Shown here piece after piece: positions 14,933-24,392 of a DNA stretch of 34,140 nt. This DNA is from Mycolicibacterium porcinum. GTDB lineage: Bacteria; Actinomycetota; Actinomycetes; Mycobacteriales; Mycobacteriaceae. The position numbers and the translations under genes are program-made. Under the pieces are notes generated by a model, which saw nothing but the letters and a program-made list of their open reading frames with translations, was not told where the DNA came from and did no database searches. Within the stretch, counting starts at the first letter, position 1. The number at the start of each line of letters is the position of its first letter. The stretch covers positions 47,091 through 81,230 of the forward strand of contig MSTD01000027.1 in assembly GCA_001942045.1 (NCBI GenBank), read 5' to 3'.

Positions 14933-15958
14933 TCAGAACCCCGAGCCGTGCACCTCGTGGCCGGGCTTTTCGATCATCAACCCGTAGTAGGCGTCCTCGA
15001 CTTTCGCGCCGTGGTTGATCACGCGGTCGACCTCGCGGGCGATGGGCATGTTCAGCCCGTATTTGTCGGCGAACTCCATGATGACGCTGGCGGCCTTGAC
15101 GCCTTCGGCGACCTGGTTCATCGACGCGATGATCTCGTCGATCTTCTTCCCGGCGCCCAGTTGTTCGCCGACGTGGCGGTTGCGGCTGCGTTGGCTGGTG
15201 CAGGTGACGATGAGATCACCCATGCCGGCCAGACCGGCGAAGGTGTCGCGGTGTCCGCCCATCGCCTCGCCGAGTTTGGACATCTCCCGGACCGCACGGG
15301 CCATCACCATGGCGCGGGTGTTCTCGCCGATGCCCAGCGAGTAGCCCATGCCGACCGAGATGGCGTAGACGTTTTTGAGCGCCCCGGCCATCTCCACACC
15401 GATCACGTCGTCAGTGGTGTACGTGCGGAATCGCTTGGTGCGGAACAGCTGTGCCAGGTTCGCGGCAAGATGCTGGTCGGGCATGGCCAGCACGGCGGCG
15501 GCGGCGTAGCCCTCGGCGACCTCGCGGGCGATGTTGGGCCCGGCCAGGATGCCGGCGGGATGTCCCGGCAGCACCTCGTCGACGATCTCGCTCATGCGCC
15601 GGTTGGTGCCCTGCTCCAGGCCCTTGACCAGCGAGACCACCGGCACCCACGGCCGCAGTTCCCGGGCCAGCTCGGTGAGGACCCCGCGGAATCCGTGCGA
15701 CGGCACGCCCATCACGATCACATCGGCGCAGTTGGCTGCCTCGCTGAAATCGTTTGTGGCTTTGAGGCTTTCGGGGAGCACCACCTCGTTCCCCAAGTAG
15801 CGCGAGTTGCGATGGTTGTCGTTGATGTCCTTGGCGGTCTCCTCCGAGCGCACCCACTGCAGCGTCGGCCCGCGCCGAGCGCAGATGGAGGCGACGGTGG
15901 TGCCCCAGGATCCTCCGCCGAGGACGACGACGTTGGGTTCGCGTTGCGCGGGTGCCAT
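14933..15958 (-). CDS. gpsA: NAD(P)H-dependent glycerol-3-phosphate dehydrogenase GpsA
   Basis: 341 aa from the ATG at 15958, the length of M. tuberculosis GpdA1 (Rv0564c). The Rossmann motif is G14-G-G-S-W-G19 (VVVLGGGSWGTTVASICARRG). Then come NSRYLGN, VIVMGVPSHGFRGVL, VVSLVKGLE and AGPNIAREVAEGYAAAAV, with the catalytic Lys in AGALKNVYAISVGMGYSLGIGENTRA. The enzyme reduces dihydroxyacetone phosphate to sn-glycerol-3-phosphate for phospholipid synthesis in the cytosol. TACTCT (15971-15966, minus) ends 7 nt before the ATG and no Shine-Dalgarno is visible, so the transcript is probably leaderless. The frame is open to 16108 but lacks family similarity there. Confidence 0.93.
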   Translation of the reverse strand: MAPAQREPNVVVLGGGSWGTTVASICARRGPTLQWVRSEETAKDINDNHRNSRYLGNEVVLPESLKATNDFSEAANCADVIVMGVPSHGFRGVLTELARELRPWVPVVSLVKGLEQGTNRRMSEIVDEVLPGHPAGILAGPNIAREVAEGYAAAAVLAMPDQHLAANLAQLFRTKRFRTYTTDDVIGVEMAGALKNVYAISVGMGYSLGIGENTRAMVMARAVREMSKLGEAMGGHRDTFAGLAGMGDLIVTCTSQRSRNRHVGEQLGAGKKIDEIIASMNQVAEGVKAASVIMEFADKYGLNMPIAREVDRVINHGAKVEDAYYGLMIEKPGHEVHGSGF

Positions 15959-15965
15959 GGCGATC

Positions 15966-15971
15966 AGAGTA
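15966..15971 (-). promoter_or_regulatory. Putative leaderless -10 of gpsA
   Basis: TACTCT on the minus strand, 7 nt before the gpsA ATG at 15958. It decides the start in favour of MAPAQREP over the upstream in-frame codons. Confidence 0.4.
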
Positions 15972-16495
15972 TTGCCGCGACGCCGTTGCTGAGTCGAAGT
16001 TGTCGAACTGGGTCGGTGGGCAAGTGTTCCTCGCCGACTCGGCGTGCCGAAGCCGCGACATTTGCGGGTACTGTCGCCACCGTGGCAGTGCACCGAGGAT
16101 CCGCCCACCGCCGAGTGTCATGAGATGTCGGGAAACTTCGACTGACATCGCCCGTAGTCAGTAGACTTCGGCCCAGTGGCGCGCTTGGCATCGCACACCA
16201 CCCCGTCGGCAAGATCTGGCAACCTTTTCCGTGGTTCCGGCCCGATCGGCAAAGTTAACGCGCGTGCCGGGCACGGATTCCGTGGTGAGTTCGTCCCTGG
16301 AGCGCGAATCCCGCCCGGATCTGGCGGCACCTCTTACGTCGGCGTCAAACGTGAAAGACGTCCATCTCAGCCTGAATACACCGGATTTACAGGCAAAACA
16401 GAAAGTGACACGGCGTTGTCCGCGGGATCGATCCTCGCCGGCGGGGTAGCCGGCAGCGGGCGACGGATTTGCCGGAAATTGATGAGCCAAGCTCG

Positions 16496-16513
16496 CTAAG
16501 TGAATGATAATTC
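16496..16513. promoter_or_regulatory. Operator-like motif upstream of mce operon 2
   Basis: CTAAGTGAATGATAATTC, identical to the mce operon 1 motif at 3062-3079 in 17 of 18 bases. It ends 9 nt before a good -35 (TTGACG). Relative to transcription, the two copies are in opposite orientation, as allowed for a near-palindromic site. Confidence 0.6.
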
Positions 16514-16522
16514 GGCAAAACA

Positions 16523-16552
16523 TTGACGCGGGATGAGCGCCGACGCTACGGT
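16523..16552 (+). promoter_or_regulatory. Putative promoter of mce operon 2
   Basis: TTGACG (16523-16528), 18-bp spacer, TACGGT (16547-16552), a SigA-like pair. It would give a leader of about 85 nt to the yrbEA ATG at 16645. The operator-like motif sits just upstream. Confidence 0.45.
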
Positions 16553-16644
16553 GCCAACCACTGCGAGTTATCCGGCCGGCGGTGGCCATATCTCGGCCTG
16601 GGGAGGGATTGGACTGTGTTGGTTCTGCTGCTTAATGAGAGAGG

Positions 16645-17514
16645 ATGACGGCACCGCCCGAGAGAGTGGCTGATGGGGTCGAGCCGGAACGGGGAATCGA
16701 CGCCATCGAGGACTGGGCCACCGGCTACGCCAGGCGTCATCCGCTGGCTTCGCTCACCACGGTCGGGGACCAGTTCGTGCTCGGAGTCCGGACCATCCAG
16801 ATCCTCTTCCTCGACCTCGTGACGGGCCGCTTCCAGTGGCAGGAGTTCGTCCGCCAGGGCGCGTTCATGGCGGGCACCGCGGTGCTTCCCACCGTGTTGG
16901 TGGCCCTGCCGATCGGCGTCACCCTGTCGATTCAGTTCGCCCTGCTGGCCGGACAGGTCGGCGCGACGTCCCTGGCCGGCGCGGCCAGTGGCCTGGCAGT
17001 GATTCGGCAGGCCGCCTCGTTGGTCGCGGCCGTTCTCATGGCCGCGGCGGTCGGGTCGGCGATCACCGCCGACCTTGGTTCGCGGACCATGCGTGAGGAA
17101 ACCGATGCCATGGAGGTCATGGGCGTCTCGGTGATTCAGCGGCTGGTGGTGCCACGCTTCGTCGCCGCGATCATGATCGGCGTGGCGCTCACCGGAGTGG
17201 TGTGCTTCGTCGGCTTCCTGGCCAGCTTCCTGTTCAACGTCTACTTCCAGAACGGTGCCCCCGGCAGCTTCGTGGCAACCTTCGCCTCGTTCGCCACGAC
17301 CGGCGACATGATCGTGGCTCTGGTGAAAGCGGTGATCTTCGGCGCCATCGTGGCGGTGGTGTCGTGTCAGAAGGGGCTGTCCACCAAGGGCGGCCCGACC
17401 GGCGTCGCGAACTCTGTGAACGCGGCGGTAGTGGAATCGATTCTGTTGCTGATGGTGGTCAACGTGGCGATCAGCCAGCTCTACATCATGTTGTTCCCCC
17501 GAGTGGGGCTGTGA
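16645..17514 (+). CDS. yrbEA: YrbEA-type MCE permease, first gene of mce operon 2
   Basis: 289 aa, ATG preceded by GAGAGG. After a hydrophilic N-terminal extension (about 40 residues, including GIDAIEDWATGYARRHP), several membrane helices follow. The MlaE signature region is REETDAMEVMGVSVIQRLVVPRF. It forms the inner-membrane permease with YrbEB (1-nt gap). The later stretch GLSTKGGPTGVANSVNAAVVES matches the equivalent GLHAKGGAGGVANAVNEAVV of the operon 1 permease, confirming homology, but overall divergence is large. Confidence 0.94.
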   Translation: MTAPPERVADGVEPERGIDAIEDWATGYARRHPLASLTTVGDQFVLGVRTIQILFLDLVTGRFQWQEFVRQGAFMAGTAVLPTVLVALPIGVTLSIQFALLAGQVGATSLAGAASGLAVIRQAASLVAAVLMAAAVGSAITADLGSRTMREETDAMEVMGVSVIQRLVVPRFVAAIMIGVALTGVVCFVGFLASFLFNVYFQNGAPGSFVATFASFATTGDMIVALVKAVIFGAIVAVVSCQKGLSTKGGPTGVANSVNAAVVESILLLMVVNVAISQLYIMLFPRVGL

Positions 17515-17515
17515 C

Positions 17516-18373
17516 ATGACGGCCTCGACATTCGTCCCACCGCTGCTGGCTCCGTGGGTCCGGCTCTACCGGCGGGCTTCCAAGCCGGTGATGCGGCTCG
17601 GGCACATGATGGTGTTCTTCGTCCGGGCCTTGACCGCGGTGCCGGTCGTGCTGCGGCACTACCGAGGAGAATTCGTCCGGCTGCTCTCTGACATCGCGTG
17701 GGGCAATGGCTCACTCGTGGTCGGCGGCGGCACCATCGGTGTGGCGGTGGTGCTGGGCATCACGATGGGAGCGCTCGTCGGCATCGAGGGATACAACTTC
17801 CTCGATCTGCTGGGTCTCGGCCCGGCAACCGGAATCATCTCGTCGTTGGTGAACACCCGTGAGTTGGCGCCGATCGCCGCGTCGCTGGCTTTCGCCACTC
17901 AGGCCGGCTGCCGGTTCACCGCGCAGCTGGGATCGATGCGCATCGCCGAGGAGATCGATGCGCTCGATTCCATTGCCATTCGCCCGATCCCGTACCTGGT
18001 CACGACGCGGCTGATGGCCGCGGTGATCGCGGTGATCCCGCTCTACGCCCTGTGTCTGGCGGTGAGTTATCTGACCACCCAGGTGGTGGTCTTCCTGATC
18101 AGCGGCGGCTCGAGCGGGTCCTACCTGCATTACTTCACCCTCATGTTGTCTGGGCAAGACATCCTCTACTCGGTGCTCAAGGCGGTCATCTTCGTGTGGA
18201 TCGCCTCCACGGTGCAGTGCTACTACGGGTTCTACGCCTCGGGCGGCCCGGTGGGTGTGGGCGTGGCCGCCGGCCATGCCATGCGCGCCAGCATCACCGT
18301 GGTGGTCATCGTGAACATGCTGCTCACCATGGCCCTGTGGACGGTCGATTCAGGAGCGAGGTTCGGCGGCTAG
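17516..18373 (+). CDS. yrbEB: YrbEB-type MCE permease
   Basis: 285 aa, ATG one base after the yrbEA stop. Multi-pass MlaE-family protein with AEEIDALDSIAIRPIPYLVTTRLM and the C-terminal CYYGFYASGGPVGVGVAAGHAMRASI, which closely mirrors CTYGYFASGGPAGVGQAAGRALR in the operon 1 copy. Partner of YrbEA in the Mce importer. The mceA ATG follows the stop codon directly, so translation is likely coupled. Confidence 0.94.
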   Translation: MTASTFVPPLLAPWVRLYRRASKPVMRLGHMMVFFVRALTAVPVVLRHYRGEFVRLLSDIAWGNGSLVVGGGTIGVAVVLGITMGALVGIEGYNFLDLLGLGPATGIISSLVNTRELAPIAASLAFATQAGCRFTAQLGSMRIAEEIDALDSIAIRPIPYLVTTRLMAAVIAVIPLYALCLAVSYLTTQVVVFLISGGSSGSYLHYFTLMLSGQDILYSVLKAVIFVWIASTVQCYYGFYASGGPVGVGVAAGHAMRASITVVVIVNMLLTMALWTVDSGARFGG

Positions 18374-19909
18374 ATGGGCAACTCGCTGGAAATGGACGGA
18401 CGCGGCCCGAGCGACCGTCAACTGCTCGGCTGCGGTGCCGCGGTACTCGTTGTGGCAGTGCTGGTTTCGACGTTCCTCCTGGTGAAGGCGACGGGCCGGC
18501 TGGATGCCCGGGTGCCGGTGGTGGCGGCGCTGGTCAACGTCGGCGACGGGCTGCCGCAGCGTTCGGACGTCAAGTACCACGGCGTTCTCGTCGGAATGGT
18601 CGACGACGTCGTCCCGGCCGCCAACGGTGACCCGAACTTCGTCCACATCGATCTCAAACCTGAATACGCGTCCTCCATTCCGAACACGGTGACCGCACGC
18701 GTGGTGCCCAGCAACGTGTTCGCGGTGTCGTCGGTGCAGCTGGTCGACGGCGCCGGCGAGCCGGCAAATGGTGTGAGTCCGGGCTCCGCAATTTCCGCCG
18801 GCGCCCAGATTCCCGAGGACACCGAACTGCCGACGGTGCTGTTCCAGACCACGATCAGCAAGCTGCGTGACGTGCTGGCCGCGACCGGGCGCGGTCGCGA
18901 GGACAAGACGGTGGGCATCCTGGCCGCGGTGAACGCCGCGACCGAGAACCGCCGTAACGAATTGCTCACCAGCGGAGCGCAATTGAACCGGCTGATCGAT
19001 CAGCTCGACGCGGTGGTGGCCACCGAACCCGACTCGACCACGGTCTCCGCGCTGATCGACGCGACGCACGGGCTGCAGCAGACCGCGCCGGATCTGCTCG
19101 ATGCCCTGCACAAGGCAGTGCAGCCCATGCAGACCCTGGTCGAGCAACGCTCACAGCTCAACACGATGATCAACGGCGGCATCAACACCGTGGGTACGAC
19201 GCACACCGCGCTGGACAACCACACCGATCAGCTGGTCAAGACCACCTCGAACCTGACGCCGGCCCTGGGCGTGCTGGCCGACACGTCCAACAACTGGGTT
19301 CCGGCCTTCGTCAAGCTGAATCAGCTGTCGGGCAAGTTCTTCGAGAACGTCTGGATGCCCGACCATGACTTCGGAAACCTGCGGGTGAACCTGTCGCTGA
19401 CGCCGAGCTACGCCTACACCCGGGCCGACTGCCCGCAGTACGCCGGCCTCAAGGGCCCCAGCTGCTTCACCGCACCGCTGGTGCCCACCCGCCCCTCGCT
19501 GCCGGATGTGTTGCTGCCAGAGAACTATCAGCCGCCGGCCGACCTCGCGCCACCACCCGGAACGGCGCTGGGCGCGAACGGGAACCTGGTCGCCGTCGGT
19601 CCGCCGCTGGTGAATCCGAACCCCAACCTGGCCGATCCGAATCCACCGCTGCCGCCGTGGATGCCGCCGTCCGGTCCGGTGCCGGGCACGGCGAATCCCG
19701 CGCTGGCGCAAACACCGCCCCCGCCGGTACCGCTGTCGCCGGTCGCCCCGGTGGCACCACGGCCCGAAGGTGCGCCTCCGGCGGCATCGGTGCCGGGGTC
19801 GGCACCGCCGCCGGGCGGCGCACCCGCGCCGGCACCCGCGGCTCCGTTGTTGCCCGCCGAGGCCGCACCCGCTGCCGCACAGTCCGTTTCGGGAGAGGGA
19901 GGCCAATGA
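18374..19909 (+). CDS. mceA: MCE-family protein MceA
   Basis: 511 aa, starting at the base after the yrbEB stop. One N-terminal membrane helix (about residues 18-38, LGCGAAVLVVAVLVSTFLLV), then the MCE domain (DGLPQRSDVKYHGVLVGMVDDV, later ARVVPSNVFAVSSVQLVDG). A helical region of about 180 residues follows, then a Cys-containing segment (ADCPQYAGLKGPSC), and a Pro/Ala-rich tail of about 140 residues (APVAPRPEGAPPAASVPGSA and similar). The tail is presumably exposed in the cell wall. MceA is one of the six channel subunits. mceB starts inside its stop (ATGA). Confidence 0.93.
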   Translation: MGNSLEMDGRGPSDRQLLGCGAAVLVVAVLVSTFLLVKATGRLDARVPVVAALVNVGDGLPQRSDVKYHGVLVGMVDDVVPAANGDPNFVHIDLKPEYASSIPNTVTARVVPSNVFAVSSVQLVDGAGEPANGVSPGSAISAGAQIPEDTELPTVLFQTTISKLRDVLAATGRGREDKTVGILAAVNAATENRRNELLTSGAQLNRLIDQLDAVVATEPDSTTVSALIDATHGLQQTAPDLLDALHKAVQPMQTLVEQRSQLNTMINGGINTVGTTHTALDNHTDQLVKTTSNLTPALGVLADTSNNWVPAFVKLNQLSGKFFENVWMPDHDFGNLRVNLSLTPSYAYTRADCPQYAGLKGPSCFTAPLVPTRPSLPDVLLPENYQPPADLAPPPGTALGANGNLVAVGPPLVNPNPNLADPNPPLPPWMPPSGPVPGTANPALAQTPPPPVPLSPVAPVAPRPEGAPPAASVPGSAPPPGGAPAPAPAAPLLPAEAAPAAAQSVSGEGGQ

Positions 19910-20961
19910 AATACCGCGGTGCGGCGATAGGCCTTTCCCTGTTCATGGTGGTTGCGCTGGTGCTGACGTGGCTCGTCTATGTCACGTTGCGCCGTGACGT
20001 GGCGGGCAAGACGGTGCCGTATGCGGCGCTGTTCTCCGATGTGTTCGGCCTGCGTGAGGGCGATGACGTCCGGATGGCCGGGGTGCGGGTCGGCCGGGTC
20101 GAGAAGATCGAGCTGCAGGGTGCCCTGGCCAAGGTCTCGTTCGTGGTGCAGGACAACCAGCCGATGTACGGCCGCACCGTCGCCTCGGTCACCTACCAGA
20201 ACATCGTCGGCCAGCGCTATCTGGGCTTGTCGCTGGGGAGCCTCGGCGACCCGGGCCGGCTCAAGGCCGGCAGTGTCATCCCGGTCGAACAGACCGATCC
20301 GTCGTTCGACGTCGGCACGTTGCTCAACGGATATGAGCCACTGTTCAGCGTGCTCAACCCGCGCGATGCCGACAACCTCACCAAAGGGGTGATCGCGTCG
20401 CTGCAGGGTGACGACGCGTCCATCGTCGCGCTCGTGGACCAGACTGCCCAGCTGACCGATTCCTTCGCCGGCCGGGATCAGGAACTCGGCGAGGTGATCA
20501 ACAACCTGAACGCCGTGGCCAAGAATCTGGCCCAGCACAACGACAGTCTCGACGAGGTGATCACCCAAACCCGGGGAATGGTCTCCACATTCGACGCCCG
20601 CCGGCCCGAGATGGTGAACTCGCTGGGTTCGATCTCCAAGGTGGTCCAGCAGTTGTCGACCATCAGCGATGGGGTCTACCCGTCGCTGAACGAGCTCGTG
20701 ACCCGGCAGCCCGGCTTCGTCTCGCACATGGTGGGCATCGAACCGCAGCTCGCATTCACCGGGGCGAATCTGCCGTTGCTGCTCAAGGGATTCGCCCGGA
20801 TGACCAATGAAGGCGCGTACGCCACCACCTATGCGTGTGACCTGAACGCGACGGGATTCTTCCCGGGCCTCAACGACGTCACCCCGATCATCGTCGACGC
20901 GGCCACGCCCGGGAACAAGGCGCAGTACACCCCCAAGTGCAGGAACATGGCCAATGGTTGA
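19906..20961 (+). CDS. mceB: MCE-family protein MceB
   Basis: 351 aa from the ATG at 19906, which overlaps the mceA stop by 4 bp; the longer frame from 19657 lies in mceA. N-terminal membrane anchor (IGLSLFMVVALVLTWLVYVTL), MCE domain (DVFGLREGDDVRMAGVRVGRVEKIEL, then VTYQNIVGQRYLGLSLG), and a helical C-terminal part ending GNKAQYTPKCRNMANG. A subunit of the hexameric Mce channel. Overlaps mceC by 8 bp. Confidence 0.93.
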   Translation: MKYRGAAIGLSLFMVVALVLTWLVYVTLRRDVAGKTVPYAALFSDVFGLREGDDVRMAGVRVGRVEKIELQGALAKVSFVVQDNQPMYGRTVASVTYQNIVGQRYLGLSLGSLGDPGRLKAGSVIPVEQTDPSFDVGTLLNGYEPLFSVLNPRDADNLTKGVIASLQGDDASIVALVDQTAQLTDSFAGRDQELGEVINNLNAVAKNLAQHNDSLDEVITQTRGMVSTFDARRPEMVNSLGSISKVVQQLSTISDGVYPSLNELVTRQPGFVSHMVGIEPQLAFTGANLPLLLKGFARMTNEGAYATTYACDLNATGFFPGLNDVTPIIVDAATPGNKAQYTPKCRNMANG

Positions 20962-22027
20962 CCAACTCGCGAAGTCGGACGCACCGGCGGTGCCGAAGCC
21001 CCGGAAGAAGCCGCGTCGTCCCCTGGAGAGCTACAACCGGACCTGGCTCGGGATCATCGCGGTCGCCGTGGTGACCGTGCTGATCGGGGCGATGCTGATC
21101 GTCAAGGTCGCCGACGTCGGCTACCGGCAGTACACCGCGCGGTTCCAGCAGGCCGCCGCCCTCAAGGCGGGTAACCCGATCACCGTCGCCGGCATGCCGG
21201 TGGGCGAGGTCAAGAGCATGAAGCTGGCCGGCGACCATGTCGAGGCCAAACTCAAGGTGCGCGACGATGTTCCGCTCGGCAAGGACTCCCGGGCCGTAAT
21301 CAAGATCACCACCATCTTGGGCTCACGGTATCTGGCGCTGCAGCCGGCGGGCTCAGAGTCGCTGCCGGACAACACGTTTGACATCAACCACACCGAGGTT
21401 CCGTATGACCTGCAGGAGGCGCTGGGTGATGTCACCACCACCTTCGAGCAGGTCGACTCCGACAAGTTCGCCCAGACGCTGAGCATCCTCGGCAAGCAGA
21501 TGGAAGGTCTGCCCGCGGTGGTGCCGCGGGCGTTGCAGAACACCCATACGCTGGCGACCATCATCGCCGACCGGCGCGACCAACTCGGATCTCTGCTGGA
21601 GACCACCGACATCGTGGGTAACACGCTGCGTCGCCAGCAGTCCACCATCGGCAACCTGGTGAACCAGGGCAATGACCTGGTCGGCGAATTCGTCCAGCGC
21701 CGAGCCTCATTTCAGGCCATGCTGGCGGCCCTGACCAATCTGGTCCAGACCCTCACCGGCATCGTGGTCGACGACCGGCCGCAGCTCGAGCAGTTGCTGA
21801 CGAATCTCAAGGATCTGTCGAACATGCTGGGCCAGCACGACGATCTGCTGCGCAGCGTCCTGCAGTCGGGCCCGGTCGCCCTGCGCGGACTTGCCAACGC
21901 CACCGGTAACGGCAACGCAGGCGAGATGCACGTCGGCAACGGGTTGCTGATCGACTCCTGGATGTGTGCGATCAGCGGCCGCGCCAAGCAGTTCAACATG
22001 ATCCAGTACTACAAGGACTGCAAATGA
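20954..22027 (+). CDS. mceC: MCE-family protein MceC
   Basis: 357 aa. Cytosolic basic N-terminus (VPKPRKKPRRPLESYNRTW), membrane helix (LGIIAVAVVTVLIGAMLIV), MCE domain (AALKAGNPITVAGMPVGEVKSMKLAG; TTILGSRYLALQPAG), then a long helical part and a C-terminal segment MCAISGRAKQFNMIQYYKDCK. Overlaps mceB by 8 bp and mceD by 4 bp. Confidence 0.93.
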   Translation: MVDQLAKSDAPAVPKPRKKPRRPLESYNRTWLGIIAVAVVTVLIGAMLIVKVADVGYRQYTARFQQAAALKAGNPITVAGMPVGEVKSMKLAGDHVEAKLKVRDDVPLGKDSRAVIKITTILGSRYLALQPAGSESLPDNTFDINHTEVPYDLQEALGDVTTTFEQVDSDKFAQTLSILGKQMEGLPAVVPRALQNTHTLATIIADRRDQLGSLLETTDIVGNTLRRQQSTIGNLVNQGNDLVGEFVQRRASFQAMLAALTNLVQTLTGIVVDDRPQLEQLLTNLKDLSNMLGQHDDLLRSVLQSGPVALRGLANATGNGNAGEMHVGNGLLIDSWMCAISGRAKQFNMIQYYKDCK

Positions 22028-23142
22028 GCCTGATCCGTAGCAAGCTGCTGGCCGTGTGTGTGGCCGGTGCGTTGCTGGTCGCCGCGGTGGCCGGCGCCGG
22101 CTGGTGGTTCCTCAAGGACCGCACCAACACCATCACGGTGACCGCCCAGTTCGACAGCGCGGCAGGTCTCTACGAGGGAAACACGGTCGCCGTGCTCGGC
22201 ATGCAGGTCGGCCGCGTCACCAAGATCACGCCCAAGGGCAACTACGTCGAGGTCGAGTTCACCGTCGACAAGGACGTCTCGGTGCCGGCCGACGCGCAGG
22301 CGGTCACCATCTCCAATTCGATCCTCACCGACCGCCAGATCGAACTGACCCCGGCCTACCACGGCGGGCCGACCCTGCAGAACCACGACACGATCGGCCT
22401 GAACCGGACCAAGACCCCGGTCGAGTTCGCCCGGGTGCTCGACGTGCTGGACAAGTTGTCCTCCTCCCTGAAGGGCGACGGCAAGGGCAACGGACCTCTC
22501 GCCGACGTGGTTAATGCCAGCGCCGCGATCGCCGACGGAAATGGTCAGCAGATGAAGGACGCCCTCGGTGAATTGTCAGACGCATTGCGGCTCAGTTCCG
22601 ATCGCGGAGCGGTCACCCGCGATCAGCTCACCACGATCGTGCGCAACCTGAGCTCACTGTTCGACGCCGCCTCCCGCAACGACGCCACCCTGCGCGAATT
22701 CGGTTCGACGGTCCGTCAGCTCAGCCAGATCCTGGCCGACGAGAACTTCGGCAGCGGCACCACCGGCAACAAGATCAACCAGGTCATCACCCAAGTGGGC
22801 GAGGTGCTGCAGTCCCACCGCGACGAGGTGAAACAGATTGTCCTCAACGGCAACACCGCACTGACCACCTCGGTGGACCAGCGGCGTGACCTGGCGGAGT
22901 TCCTCGACCTCGCTCCGATGACACTGGACAACATCTACAACATCGTCGATCAGAAGAACGGCTCGGCGCGGGCACACGTCCTGGTGGACAAGGTGTTGTT
23001 CGATTCTCAGACCGTCAAAGAGGTGTGCAACATGATGGGGCTGCGGCAGCTGGGATGCAGCACCGGAACGGTGCAGGACTTCGGCCCCGACTTCGGGCTG
23101 TCCTACATGCTCGACGGCATGGCGGCGATGGGACAGCGATGA
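22024..23142 (+). CDS. mceD: MCE-family protein MceD
   Basis: 372 aa from the ATG at 22024 (MSLIRSKLLAVCVAG), overlapping the mceC stop by 4 bp; the upstream in-frame extension is mceC sequence. N-terminal anchor helix (LLAVCVAGALLVAAVAGAGWWF), MCE domain (AAGLYEGNTVAVLGMQVGRVTKITPKG; ISNSILTDRQIELTPAY), helical body and C-terminus with two cysteines (KEVCNMMGLRQLGCSTG). Subunit of the Mce channel. Confidence 0.93.
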   Translation: MSLIRSKLLAVCVAGALLVAAVAGAGWWFLKDRTNTITVTAQFDSAAGLYEGNTVAVLGMQVGRVTKITPKGNYVEVEFTVDKDVSVPADAQAVTISNSILTDRQIELTPAYHGGPTLQNHDTIGLNRTKTPVEFARVLDVLDKLSSSLKGDGKGNGPLADVVNASAAIADGNGQQMKDALGELSDALRLSSDRGAVTRDQLTTIVRNLSSLFDAASRNDATLREFGSTVRQLSQILADENFGSGTTGNKINQVITQVGEVLQSHRDEVKQIVLNGNTALTTSVDQRRDLAEFLDLAPMTLDNIYNIVDQKNGSARAHVLVDKVLFDSQTVKEVCNMMGLRQLGCSTGTVQDFGPDFGLSYMLDGMAAMGQR

Positions 23143-24392
23143 TCAGACCGGTGCGCAAATACGTTCTGCCCGTGGTGATGGCGACCTGCCTGACCATCTC
23201 GGGATGTGCCTCCGAAGGCCTGGCCAGCCTGCCGTTGCCGGCACCCGGCGTCGGCTCGGGTGGCTACAAGCTGACCGCGATCTTCTCCAACGCCTTGAAC
23301 CTGCCGGCCAATGCCAAGGTGAAGCTGGCCGGTGCCGACGTGGGTGAGCTGGACTCGATGGTGGCCAGCAACTACACCGCCGTGACCACGCTGCGCATCA
23401 TGGACGGTGTCCGGCTGCCCCGTGGGACCACCGCCGAATTGCGTTCGGCGACACCGCTGGGCGACGTGTTCGTCTCGGTCCGGCCGCCCACCCCGGCCGA
23501 CCCGAGCGCGCCACTGCTCAAGGACGGCGACACCATCGGCCTGGACGACACCCGGGCCGCCGCAACCGTGGAATCCCTGCTGGGGTCGGCGGCGATCCTG
23601 GTCAACGGCGGCGCGGTCCGCAACTTCACCAACATCATCAACGGCCTCGGTAAGGCCACCGGTGACCAGGGCCAGGCTTTTGGCACGCTGATTTCGAAGA
23701 CCAACCACACGCTGGGCACCCTGAACGCGCGCTCCGATCAGCTCTCGGATGCCATGACCGAGACGTCGCGATTGTTGCAGCAGATCGAAGACAAGAACCA
23801 GACGGTCAGTGAGCTGATGGACGCCGCAGGACCCGCCACCGATACGCTGGCTGAGCACACCACCCAGATCGCGGACCTGATCACCCAGATCGGCGACACC
23901 TCAGCACAATTGCGCAAGTTCCCGTCGATCGCGGGCACCGACGCCAGCGGCCGCAGCGTGATCGGCGATGCCAACAAGGTCGCGGGCGCCTGGAATGACG
24001 TGGCGCTGGCTCCGGATGCCTCGCTGTACGCGCTCAACCGGCTGATGCCGCCGCTGGTGAAAGCGACGTCCGGCAGCGGCCTTTCGGTGCGCGCCAGCAT
24101 CGACCGACTGATTCTCGGCTCGATCCCCGATATCGGGTTCGCCGGTGACTCAGGATTGCACGGCCCCAAGCGGTACAACTGGCATCAGCTGGTCGGCTCG
24201 CTGCAGTACACGCTGCTGAGGCTGCAGGAGCGTGTCGTCGGCCGTGGCCCCTCGGTGCCGCAGATGCCGGTGATCCCCAGCCCCACCGAGCCCGGCGAGA
24301 TCATTCCGGCACCGGCGGCCCCACCGGAGGCGCCGGGTCCGGTGCCGCCTCCTGAGGCTCCTGTTCCTGCACCGGCGGAGGCGCCGCGATGA
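23139..24392 (+). CDS. mceE: MCE-family lipoprotein MceE (Lpr type)
   Basis: 417 aa, ATG overlapping the mceD stop by 4 bp. Lipoprotein signal peptide with lipobox I20-S-G-C23, so the mature protein should be lipid-anchored on the outer face of the membrane, as for other mycobacterial MceE/Lpr proteins. MCE domain: LNLPANAKVKLAGADVGELDSM and AELRSATPLGDVFVSVRPP. The C-terminus is Pro/Ala-rich (PAPAAPPEAPGPVPPPEAPVPAPAEAP). Overlaps mceF by 4 bp. Confidence 0.94.
   Translation: MIRPVRKYVLPVVMATCLTISGCASEGLASLPLPAPGVGSGGYKLTAIFSNALNLPANAKVKLAGADVGELDSMVASNYTAVTTLRIMDGVRLPRGTTAELRSATPLGDVFVSVRPPTPADPSAPLLKDGDTIGLDDTRAAATVESLLGSAAILVNGGAVRNFTNIINGLGKATGDQGQAFGTLISKTNHTLGTLNARSDQLSDAMTETSRLLQQIEDKNQTVSELMDAAGPATDTLAEHTTQIADLITQIGDTSAQLRKFPSIAGTDASGRSVIGDANKVAGAWNDVALAPDASLYALNRLMPPLVKATSGSGLSVRASIDRLILGSIPDIGFAGDSGLHGPKRYNWHQLVGSLQYTLLRLQERVVGRGPSVPQMPVIPSPTEPGEIIPAPAAPPEAPGPVPPPEAPVPAPAEAPR

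Larger units (their letters stand above)
15959..16644. other. 686-bp region between gpsA and mce operon 2
   Basis: No recognisable gene. A 107-codon plus ORF from a GTG at 16176 to 16499 follows a TAGACT hexamer (16162-16167) by 8 nt, and a 6-bp-arm inverted repeat ACTGAC/GTCAGT (16141-16162) precedes that hexamer. The codon use is mixed and I see no family resemblance, so I do not call it as a gene. The right end holds the mce operon 2 motif (16496-16513) and promoter (16523-16552) and a leader of about 85 nt. Confidence 0.5.
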
